This document shows, one piece after another, positions 33,417-42,400 of a stretch of DNA of 64,000 nt. The position numbers and the translations under genes were made by a program. The DNA comes from Chitinophagaceae bacterium (GTDB taxonomy: Bacteria; Bacteroidota; Bacteroidia; Chitinophagales; Chitinophagaceae): NCBI GenBank assembly GCA_014879565.1, contig JACSRW010000017.1, positions 1 through 64,000 of the forward strand, in the 5' to 3' direction. The notes beneath the pieces are model-generated. The model saw only the letters and a list, made by a program, of their open reading frames with translations. It did no database searches and was not told the origin of the DNA. The first letter of the stretch is position 1. Each line of letters starts with the position of its first letter.

Positions 33417-36400
33417 ATGAAGGTCCGCACAATCGTTTTTCTGTTTGTATGTCTTCTGTTTTCAGCCCTTGCTCAGGCACAGGCTGTGCATAATAAACGG
33501 CAGCGGCTCGACAGCAGCCGTACGGAATATATTTATTACAGGATTGAACATATCCTTCGTTTAAAACCGGATTCCGCGATAGCCCTGATCCGGGCCGGTT
33601 ACCAAAACGGTCTTTTTAAAGGGGCCTCCGGTACCCTTTTTACCAGCCGGGAAGCCGGGAAAGGAACCAGCAGGGAATCGGCGGTAAATATGGGCACCGC
33701 TGAAGTTATCGGGCTGACGGATACAGCAGCCCGGGTCCGGATCAGTATTTACAGCCGGAATAAACAGGAGAGTTTTCATCCGGGAGACCTCATAAAACTG
33801 GAAACATACCCGGTGGCCGGTATGCAACGAAACCTTTTCTACCAGCTGGCCAGCCTGAATATCCGCTTCCTGAGTAATGCCCGCACATCCATTGTGGAAC
33901 TGAAAGAGATACTCTCTAATACAGATCCTGACTTTGAACAAAAACTGGCCGGGCGCTATGCGGAAGAGATCCGCAGTTTCCGGGATGAACTGGCTGAATA
34001 TGCAAAAACCGACAGCCGGTTCTCCACCGTTTACAGCAGTGGCCCTTTTAAAGGGAAAACAATGGTGGATGTTTTTGGCAGTACAACCTGGTACGACCTG
34101 ATGGCTTATTTCCATTTTGTCAGAATGTACCCGGGCAACTTTATGGGGAATGACTGGAAGATAAACGAAACCTATGCCACCTGGGTACTCAACAATGCCC
34201 CGCCTGCTGAAGAAAACCGGCGCTGGTTGCTGCCCCTGATAGAAAAAACAGACAAGGAAGATCTGAATGAATTCCTTCAGCATACATCCTTTTATATCCG
34301 GTCTGATACCCTGTTGCAATGGACCAGCCGTATCAGCGAATTGCAGCAGGAAGGGAACACTAAGGGATCCCTGGAACTATGCAACAAACTTATGCTGATC
34401 GCTTCCCGGTTGGGCGACAGGAAGGCGGAGACAGAATTTTTGTATAACCGGGCCTGGCTGTATGATCAGCAGGGAGAACTCAAATCTGCCCTGGAAGACG
34501 CGAAGGCCACCTTTCAGCATGACAGGAATAATACTAATTACAAATACCAGTATGCCGGCTTACTGGGCAAAGCTGAGCAACTGGAAGAAAGTTACCGGCT
34601 TTATGAAGAATTACTGAAAGAATTGCCCGGCAATACCAGCATCATGGGTAATTATGGCTGGTACAAACTCTATGGCGGCCACCTGGAAGAAGCGAGTCCT
34701 CTTTGCCGGGCGGCCTATTTCGGCGAGCCCGGAAGTATGGCGTATGCACTCAATTACGGTCATACATTTTTGCTTGCAGGAGAAAAAGACAGCGCCCGCT
34801 ATTATTACCAGAAATGTCTTAACAACCTGTATTATCCCAATGAGTTTGCCAGCGGACCACGTGCTGACTTTGAATTTCTCTTTAAAAAAGGCTGGAACCG
34901 GACCGGGGTCGCGGAAATGGCCGACTGGATGGAAAAAGAATACCGTGAAAAATATGAAGCCTATACCAGGAGTAATGAAATATGGGATAAAGCCAGGAAG
35001 TTTTATGATAACCGGGACTACCTTTCAGCCGCAGCTACCTGGAAATCCTATATCAGCACGCTCCAATCAGGAAGGGAACCACCGTATAAGTATATTCATA
35101 ATGCGCTGAACTGGGCTGGTCTTTCCCACTACTATGCCCGGCAGTATGACAGCGCCATTTATTGTTATAAAGAAGCGCTGCGCCTCGCCCGGCAGCATCT
35201 TGATTCAGACACATATCGCCCGGATGACCCGGCCGACGATTTTATCCTGGCAGATTATGACCGGATTACGAATTTTTATGAGCTTACCGGCAATCGTCCG
35301 AGGGCCGAACAATATAAAGCCCTTTACAATGCGGAAATGCAGAAGCTGAAAGAACGGAAAAATCCGCCGCAACTGCACCTGATCGCACTGGCAGGTGCTC
35401 CGGGAAAGGATGAATACGAGCCATGGAGAAATACAAAACTGGTTTATGATTCATTACTAAGCCTGCATCCCGAAAGGAATAAAAAAGCCATCAGGCTCCT
35501 GCTTAACGGAACCCGGCTTACACGCGACAGCCTGCTTTCCGCGCTCAACCGGGTACGCAGCGGTTCAAAACCGGAAGACATTTTCATTTTCTACTATGCC
35601 GGAGAGTACAGTACTGCACAGGGACAGGCCTGGATGAATTTTAATCCGTCTGACAGTCTGAATGGCAGGCTGCCACTGGAAGAATTGCTGGAACAGACCG
35701 ACCTCGTTTATGCCAATAAAAAAATGCTGATCACCGATCAGCCCCAGCCTGCTTTCCCCGGTCTCATGTCTTCCCGGTATATCAATCCCGGAGCCAATGC
35801 CACGGAAATGATTTTCCTGGGTCCGGGTATGGAATTCCCGCAACAGGATGACGGGCTCTCATTATTTACCGGTCAGTTTGTAAAAACGCTGTCAGACCTG
35901 CGAAACAAAGGATCATTTACTGCACGTGAACTCGCTGAAAAAACCGGATACCGGATCGGCCGTGAACAATATTACCTGCCCGTGGTGAGTTTTGCGAGCA
36001 GCAAGGATTTTCTGCTTTATGAAGCAGGGAAAAAAGAAGACCAGGGCGGCCTGACCCGTGGACTGGATATTAAAAGCAGCAGCGGAAATGCCGAGCCCTC
36101 CAGCAATACCACACAAAGGAATTATGCCCTGATTTTCGCAACAGATGAGTACCGGGACCCCGGATTCAACCGGCTGGCCAATCCGATCAACGATGCAACC
36201 GCCCTTGGTAATCTGCTGAAAAACGAATTCGGATTTGAAGTCACCCTGATAAAAAATGCCGGACGTGATGAAATGGAAAAATGGCTGAGTGATTTCCGCG
36301 ACAATAAATCCTATGGCCCCAACGATCAGCTCCTGCTCTTTTTTGCAGGACACGGGGTCTACCATGAAAAGGCAAAAATGGGCTATCTGGTTGCCAATGA

Positions 36401-36905
36401 TTCCAAACTCAATGATCCCACGCATAAGACCTACCTGTCATACAGTGATCTTGGAAATATTTACCTGAAAAATATCAGCTGCAACCGGATTTTCCTGGTG
36501 CTGGACGCCTGTTTTGCCGGTACATTCTTTGATAACAATGCTGTGAGAGGCAGTCCGGAAGTAGATGCAAAGAACCTGTCAACCCTGATGCGGAACGCAG
36601 CCAACAAAAGATTTTATAAAGGGATTTCCTCCGGGGCCAAACAATATGTGGAAGATGGTAAACCCGGACAGCATTCCCCTTTTGCCGGTAGTTTTCTGAA
36701 AACGCTCTTTAATAAAGCGATGCAAAAAAGTTTTGTTACCGCGGATGAAATTATCGGGGAAATAAAAAGCAATCCACCGGCGGCTACTGCTGTTTGTGAA
36801 GGGAATTTTCATTACAGCGATCCGCTCAGTCATTTCATTTTCCGGCTGAAAACGGCGGAGTCCGGGTCAGAAATACGCCAGGACAATCTGAAAGGAAAAT
36901 TATAA
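33417..36905 (+). CDS. Exported TPR protein with two caspase-like domains, one apparently inactive
   Basis: 1162 aa. Signal peptide (FLFVCLLFSALAQAQ), a mixed domain to about 300, TPR-type helices about 305-640 (AETEFLYNRAWLYDQQGELK; YARQYDSAIYCYKEALRLA), then two C14-like domains. The second (about 895-1145) has the dyad His979 in FFAGHGVY and Cys1032 in VLDACFAGTF and should be an active cysteine peptidase or caspase-like enzyme. The first (about 650-890) has the same strand pattern, but FYYAGEYS puts Glu730 in place of His, and LITDQPQP lacks the Cys. Substrate and trigger unknown. No toxin or CRISPR-type effector gene is next to it. It overlaps the convergent aldehyde dehydrogenase gene by 6 bases. 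Confidence 0.85.
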   Translation: MKVRTIVFLFVCLLFSALAQAQAVHNKRQRLDSSRTEYIYYRIEHILRLKPDSAIALIRAGYQNGLFKGASGTLFTSREAGKGTSRESAVNMGTAEVIGLTDTAARVRISIYSRNKQESFHPGDLIKLETYPVAGMQRNLFYQLASLNIRFLSNARTSIVELKEILSNTDPDFEQKLAGRYAEEIRSFRDELAEYAKTDSRFSTVYSSGPFKGKTMVDVFGSTTWYDLMAYFHFVRMYPGNFMGNDWKINETYATWVLNNAPPAEENRRWLLPLIEKTDKEDLNEFLQHTSFYIRSDTLLQWTSRISELQQEGNTKGSLELCNKLMLIASRLGDRKAETEFLYNRAWLYDQQGELKSALEDAKATFQHDRNNTNYKYQYAGLLGKAEQLEESYRLYEELLKELPGNTSIMGNYGWYKLYGGHLEEASPLCRAAYFGEPGSMAYALNYGHTFLLAGEKDSARYYYQKCLNNLYYPNEFASGPRADFEFLFKKGWNRTGVAEMADWMEKEYREKYEAYTRSNEIWDKARKFYDNRDYLSAAATWKSYISTLQSGREPPYKYIHNALNWAGLSHYYARQYDSAIYCYKEALRLARQHLDSDTYRPDDPADDFILADYDRITNFYELTGNRPRAEQYKALYNAEMQKLKERKNPPQLHLIALAGAPGKDEYEPWRNTKLVYDSLLSLHPERNKKAIRLLLNGTRLTRDSLLSALNRVRSGSKPEDIFIFYYAGEYSTAQGQAWMNFNPSDSLNGRLPLEELLEQTDLVYANKKMLITDQPQPAFPGLMSSRYINPGANATEMIFLGPGMEFPQQDDGLSLFTGQFVKTLSDLRNKGSFTARELAEKTGYRIGREQYYLPVVSFASSKDFLLYEAGKKEDQGGLTRGLDIKSSSGNAEPSSNTTQRNYALIFATDEYRDPGFNRLANPINDATALGNLLKNEFGFEVTLIKNAGRDEMEKWLSDFRDNKSYGPNDQLLLFFAGHGVYHEKAKMGYLVANDSKLNDPTHKTYLSYSDLGNIYLKNISCNRIFLVLDACFAGTFFDNNAVRGSPEVDAKNLSTLMRNAANKRFYKGISSGAKQYVEDGKPGQHSPFAGSFLKTLFNKAMQKSFVTADEIIGEIKSNPPAATAVCEGNFHYSDPLSHFIFRLKTAESGSEIRQDNLKGKL

Positions 36906-38390
36906 GGACATCCGGGTTGGCTCATTATTTACCGTGCGCCAGATACCCAGGGGATTTCCGTTTTTAAGTTCATCCGGCAATAAAGCATCCGGCCAGTTCT
37001 GGAAAGCCAGGGGACGGGCAAAACGTTTAATGGCATCGGCTCCAACCGATCCGAAGCGGGCATCGGTGGATGCAGGGAAAGGTCCGCCATGCTGCATACT
37101 GAGACATACTTCCACCCCGGTAGGCACCGCATTCCAGATCAGCCGGCCGCAAAGATTTTTCAACGCATTCACCAGTTCAGTATGTGACCGCACTTCTTCA
37201 TCTGTAGCCATCAGGGTGCAGGTGAGCTGGCCCTCCAGTTGGCGGGCCACTTCCAGCATTTCCGCTTCAGAGGCGCAGCGAACCACCAGCGAATAGGGTC
37301 CAAAGACTTCTTTATGCAAAAGGGGATTGCCCAGGAATGTTTTTCCGTCAACCGTTGCCAGGGTGGGCTGTCCGTATAAACTGTCTTCTTCGCCGCTTCC
37401 GTTTTCAGGTTCAGCCACCAGGTGTACATTTTCCTGCATCAGGGCTGCCTCCCGGTTCCTGCTGTAAGCGCAGGCAATTCCCTGGTGAAGCATGAGCCCG
37501 GGAATACATTGACGGATCGCTTTGCCCAGGTCATGTATAAACTGCTGTAAAGCCTCCGATTCAACACCAATCAGCAAACCCGGATTGGTACAGAACTGGC
37601 CAACGCCAAGTGTGATAGAGCCGGCATACATGGCGGCAATTTCAGGCGCGGACTGACTAAGTTTTTCAGGCAACAGGAATACCGGGTTAACGCTGCCCAT
37701 TTCTGCAAATACAGGTATCGGCTCCGGGCGCTGCGATGCCCAGTCAAACAATTGTTTTCCGCCGGCAAAGGAACCAGTAAAGCCGACTGCTTTGCAATAC
37801 GGATGTGTAACGAGGGTCTTCCCCACTTCATATGAAATCCCAGTAACATGAGAAAACACACCCTCCGGCATTCCGGTATGTTGAGCTGCCCGCAAAATAG
37901 CCTCAGCCACCTGCTCAGAAGTATCGGGATGGGCCGGATGCCCTTTTACAATCACCGGGCATCCCGCTGCGAATGCACTCGCTGTATCTCCCCCGGCTGT
38001 AGAATAGGCAAAGGGGAAATTACTGGCACCGAATACAACCACCGGTCCTAAAGGGACCAGCATTTTCCGGATATCCGGTTTAGGGGGATTTTTTTCAGGC
38101 AGAGCGGTATCAATCCGGGCTTCCAGCCAGTCTCCTTTCTCACAGGCTGCCGCATAAGATTCCAGCTGATAGATGGTTCTGGCCCTTTCCCCTCTTAAAC
38201 GGGCTTCCGGCAGATTGGTTTCCCGCATTGCGGTCCGGATCAATCCGTCACCACAGGCATCCAGTTCCGCAGCAATAGCCCGCATAAACCCGGCCCTTTG
38301 CCGTAAAGAGAAATTACGGTACACGTGAAATGCATCCCATGCTTTTTGCAGTACCTGCTGCATTTCCTGCTGCGATGTATCTGAAGCCAT
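36900..38390 (-). CDS. Aldehyde dehydrogenase, alpha-ketoglutarate semialdehyde type
   Basis: 496 aa from the ATG at 38390; upstream codons (MGNRQWAIGN) are only translation of a heptamer tract. NAD(P)-dependent aldehyde dehydrogenase: catalytic Cys in GVGQFCTNPGLL, Glu in PVFAEMGSVNPVF, and nucleotide-site GFTGSFAGGKQL. The sequence resembles the 2,5-dioxopentanoate dehydrogenase subgroup (Pro in NFPFAYSTAGGDTASAFAAG). The upstream DapA-family gene on the same strand makes the same compound in hydroxyproline or sugar-acid breakdown, which supports this call. Confidence 0.82.
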   Translation of the reverse strand: MASDTSQQEMQQVLQKAWDAFHVYRNFSLRQRAGFMRAIAAELDACGDGLIRTAMRETNLPEARLRGERARTIYQLESYAAACEKGDWLEARIDTALPEKNPPKPDIRKMLVPLGPVVVFGASNFPFAYSTAGGDTASAFAAGCPVIVKGHPAHPDTSEQVAEAILRAAQHTGMPEGVFSHVTGISYEVGKTLVTHPYCKAVGFTGSFAGGKQLFDWASQRPEPIPVFAEMGSVNPVFLLPEKLSQSAPEIAAMYAGSITLGVGQFCTNPGLLIGVESEALQQFIHDLGKAIRQCIPGLMLHQGIACAYSRNREAALMQENVHLVAEPENGSGEEDSLYGQPTLATVDGKTFLGNPLLHKEVFGPYSLVVRCASEAEMLEVARQLEGQLTCTLMATDEEVRSHTELVNALKNLCGRLIWNAVPTGVEVCLSMQHGGPFPASTDARFGSVGADAIKRFARPLAFQNWPDALLPDELKNGNPLGIWRTVNNEPTRMSL

Positions 38391-38421
38391 TTGTTTGAAG
38401 TTTGATTTTTGGGGTTTATTC

Positions 38422-38470
38422 CCTATTGCCCATTGCCTATTGCCCATTGCCTATTGCCCCTTACCCAATA
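38422..38470 (-). repeat. Period-7 tandem repeat, 3' of the DapA-family gene
   Basis: The cleanest tract: CCTATTG and CCCATTG alternate (five units, 38422-38456), then CCCCTTA and CCCAATA. It spans the last codons and the stop (CTA at 38451-38453) of the DapA-family gene and runs to within 32 bases of the aldehyde dehydrogenase start. Confidence 0.85.
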
Positions 38471-39359
38471 CCGGCCTGCTCTCAATCCCCTTCTCAATCA
38501 CCGCCAGTATCCGGGCTCTTTCTTCTCCATCCAGTATCAGCCGGGGGGCACGAACATATTCTGAACCAATACCGGTTTTAGACGCGGCCAGTTTGATATA
38601 CTGCACAAGTTTAGGGTGAATATCCAGTTCAAGCAAAGGCATAAACCAGCGATAAATCGCTGTTGCTTCCGCGATCTTTCCTTCTTTAACGAGGTTATAA
38701 ATTGCCGTTGTCTCTTTGGGAAATGCGCAAACAAGTCCGGCCACCCAGCCATCCGCGCCCAGGCACAATTCTTCCATGGCCAGTGTATCCACCCCACAGA
38801 GAATTTTAAACCGGTCACCAAAACGGTTTTTCATCCTGGTCAGATTGGTCACATCCCTGGAGCTTTCTTTTAATGCCGTTATGTTCTCACATTCCGCCAG
38901 TTCATCAAACAAAGCCGGATGGGCATCAATTTTATAATCCACCGGATTATTATAGATCATTATGGGAAGGGAGGTAGCCCGTGCAACGGTTTTAAAATAA
39001 TTGACCGTTTCCCGGTCATCCGATTTATACCGCATCGGAGGTAAAAGCATCAGTCCGTCTGCGCCCCATTTCCCGGCGAGCCCGGCCTGTCTTACGGCTT
39101 CGGTCGTTGTACTTTCCGCGATATTCAGAATCACGGGTATTTTTTTTCCAGGCCTTGCCAGTGCTGAAAGCACCATTTGTTCCTTTTCCTGTTCGGTAAT
39201 TGTACTGGCTTCGCCAAGAGAACCACCGATAATTACCCCTTGCACACCGGCATCCACTTGTGCATCCAGGTTTTTTTCAAACAGGGACAGATCCAGCCTG
39301 TCATCTTTTGTAAAAGGGGTAAGCAGGGCGGGGAAAACCCCTTTCCATTCAAATTGCAT
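38451..39359 (-). CDS. DapA-family aldolase/dehydratase, probable hydroxyproline-pathway deaminase or sugar-acid dehydratase
   Basis: 302 aa. A TIM-barrel class I lyase of the DHDPS/NAL superfamily. Schiff-base Lys is in NITALKESSRD, the conserved Tyr in MIYNNPVDYKID, and GGSLGEASTIT replaces the usual GTTGE. Not a true DapA: the window offers a downstream aldehyde dehydrogenase instead. With it, the best guess is Delta1-pyrroline-4-hydroxy-2-carboxylate deaminase of trans-4-hydroxyproline breakdown; a 2-keto-3-deoxy-sugar acid dehydratase is the main alternative. The C-terminal VLGKGQ and the stop are inside the repeat tract. Confidence 0.78.
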   Translation of the reverse strand: MQFEWKGVFPALLTPFTKDDRLDLSLFEKNLDAQVDAGVQGVIIGGSLGEASTITEQEKEQMVLSALARPGKKIPVILNIAESTTTEAVRQAGLAGKWGADGLMLLPPMRYKSDDRETVNYFKTVARATSLPIMIYNNPVDYKIDAHPALFDELAECENITALKESSRDVTNLTRMKNRFGDRFKILCGVDTLAMEELCLGADGWVAGLVCAFPKETTAIYNLVKEGKIAEATAIYRWFMPLLELDIHPKLVQYIKLAASKTGIGSEYVRAPRLILDGEERARILAVIEKGIESRPVLGKGQ

Positions 39360-39493
39360 AATTGCGTATTTATGGCTAAAGATAAGACATTCAGAGTTTT
39401 GAAACAGATCCGCTTATTTCCCAAACAAGAGTTTATCCAAGCAGAATATTTCCTTATTTTCAGGCCTTATATTCTTATATAACACAACAAAAC

Positions 39494-42400
39494 ATGTTCA
39501 ATCTCTACATCAGAAAAGCAGGTCTGCTCACGCTGTTTCTTGTCGTATTATCCATGGCGGGTTTTACACAGCAAACACCTGATTATACCTTATTGCTGAA
39601 TTCCGGAAAGTTTATTCCGGAAGAAAATATCAGCCGGATCCGTAAGGAGTCAGCAGAAATGACCGGCAGTCTTTTTGCCGGTAAAAATTATCTGACCCTT
39701 CAGTTCAGAAGTCTGCCCACAGCTGCAGAAAAGCAAAAAATGGAAGCAGCCGGAATTATCCTGAAGGATTATATTCCCAACCTGGCCTATACAGCAGTTG
39801 TAAACAGTTCGGTTTCTGTTGAGCAGTTAAAAAGTTTTCCTCTTCGCAGTGTATTCCCTTTTTCTGCCGCACAAAAAACCGTGCCGGCCCTGCTCAGCGG
39901 ACAGGTACCTGCTCATGCTATAAAGCAACCCGGTTATGCGGATCTGACTGTTATTACTTACGAAACCATGCCCATCGGAAAAATTGCCGGCAGTCTTTTC
40001 CCGCTCCGGGTATCCATTCTGGAAGACATGCCGATGTTCCGCAGTTTTACCCTGAGAGTGCCCCAGGCAAATATGCAGCAGGTAGCCGCCCTGCCCTTTA
40101 TTCAATGGGTGGAGTTTATTGATGTGCCGAACCAGCTGGAAAATACCCTTGGCCGGACGTTGCACCGGGTAAATACACTCAATGACGGCCCCCGGAACCT
40201 GAAAGGAGATGGGCTGAATATCGGTATCTGGGATGAAGGAGAAATAAGTCCGCATCTTGATTTTAGCCCTTCCGGCCGTCTGAACCAGATGGAATTCAGC
40301 AGCCCCTCTCAGCATTCCACCCATTGCGCGGGAACAATACTTGGCCGCGGACTGATTAACCAGACCGCACGGGGTATGGCGCCGAACGCGCGGCTTTATT
40401 CCTATAACTTCAGTGGCAATATTCAATCGGAAATGGCGGCCGCCATTCCCGCGAATAACCTGGTCGTGAGCAGCCATTCCTACGGCGGATCCGCAACCTG
40501 CGGCGTAAACGGATCCGGTGTGGTGTACTCGTCCACCAGCCGGGCCACAGACATAAACCTCAACACATTCCCCTACCACCTGCATGTGCATTCTGCGGGT
40601 AATTCCCAGACTGCCTGCTCCGGCGGATGGTCCACCATTACCGGCAGCGGTAAAACAGCCAAAAATAATATCCTTGTTGCCAACATTACAACCGCAGAAG
40701 CCCTGAGCGGATCGAGCAGTTGTGGTCCGGTACAGGATGGCCGGGTAAAACCGGAGATCAGTGCATTTGGCACCAGTGTGTTCTCCACTTCCACCCCGCT
40801 GAATGCGTATGCCACGCTCTCCGGTACTTCGATGGCCACACCGGGAGTAGCGGGATCCGTTTCCCTGCTGGTACAACGGTATAAACAATTGAATGGCGAC
40901 AACCTGCCCCCTTCCACCCTGATCAAAAACACGGTCCTGAATACGGCCCATGATCTCGGTAATCCGGGTCCCGATTACCGTTTTGGTTATGGCCGGATTG
41001 ATGCACTGAAAGCCATCCGTATCCTGGAAGATAACCGCTATGTAGTCAACACTATAGGGACCGGGACGGCCAATGATATTACGATAACAGTACCGGACGG
41101 GGCTGCCCGTCTTCGGGTGATGCTGACCTGGAATGATCCGGCAGGGGCCGCTAATGCCAATCCGGCACTTGTCAATAACCTTGACCTGACTGTAATTAAC
41201 GGCCCGACCACTTCATTGCCCTGGATACTGGATCCCCTGAATCCTTCCAATGGAGCCACCAACGGGGTAGATAATGTAAGTAATATTGAACAGGTGGAAC
41301 TAAATTTTCCGGCTGCAGGTATTTATACCCTTCGCGTGGCCGGTACCGCTGTTCCGGTCGGAGCCTCCCAGGAATATGCTCTGACCTGGAATATTGATCA
41401 GCCCTATATTGAAGTGACATACCCGAATGGCGGAGAATCATTCAGCCCGGGATCGAGCGAAACCATTACCTGGGATAACGCGGGGATCAGCGGTACCCAA
41501 ACTGTTGAATATTCTGTAAATGGCGGAGCTACCTGGAACCTGATCTCATCTTCGGTTTCCGGTTTTACCACCCGCCTGGTCTGGTCTGTACCTGCCGGTG
41601 TAAATACTTCCACAGCCCTTATCAGGGTTACTTCCGGTTCGGTGAGTGATCAGAGTGATGCCACTTTTAAAATTCTCGGTACAGTCAGTGGTTTTTCCGC
41701 TAACGGTACTTCCTGTAATGCCGGTGAAGTGAATTTCAGCTGGACGGCTGTTGCTAATGCCACCCATTATGATATATACCGGCTTGACGCGGCCAGTGGC
41801 CAGTTTGTATTGCATGCCGGTAATATAACAGGTACAAGCTATACCGCCACGGGCCTTACCCCCAATACCAGTATGTGGTTTACCATCCGGAGTAAAAACA
41901 GCAGCACCGGAGCGGAAAGCGAAAGATCCAATGCGGTGAATGTAACCGTATCCAATGGAGGAGGCGGACTCGGAGCCGTAGGAACGATCAGCGGACAAAA
42001 CACCGTTTGCGGCAATCCCTCCAATGTGGTGTATTCAGTCAGCCCGGTAACCGGCGCCACTTCATATACCTGGACAGCGCCTCCCGGTGCAGGCATTGTA
42101 AGCGGACAGGGAACCACGTCTGTTACCATCAGCTTTGGGGCAGGCAGCAGCAGCGGAAACATATCGGTATACGCCAGCAACGGAGCCTGCAATACCGCCC
42201 CAGCCACCAAATCCATTATAGTGGGCAGTACGTCTGTAGCCGCACCGGCTTCCGGAGGCAACCAGACCCAGGTGGTATGTGGTAACAATACCCTGCCTGT
42301 ACTTACCGCCACGGCCAGCGTAGCGCCCGGCTTCTCCATTACCTGGTACGATGCTCCCACCGGTGGTAATTTCCTGATTAACCCGGTTTTAAACACAGCC

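Noticed and set aside
33417-36905. Caspase gene as part of an anti-phage defence island
   Set aside because: It has a signal peptide and no nuclease, CRISPR, gasdermin or toxin gene beside it; neighbours are metabolic.
38391-38447. N-terminal extension of the aldehyde dehydrogenase (MGNRQWAIGN...)
   Set aside because: These codons are read out of the heptamer tract; homologous-looking sequence begins at the ATG at 38390.
39827-40951. 374-codon minus-strand frame inside the subtilase gene
   Set aside because: Antisense to the catalytic domain with D247, H277 and S446 intact on the plus strand.
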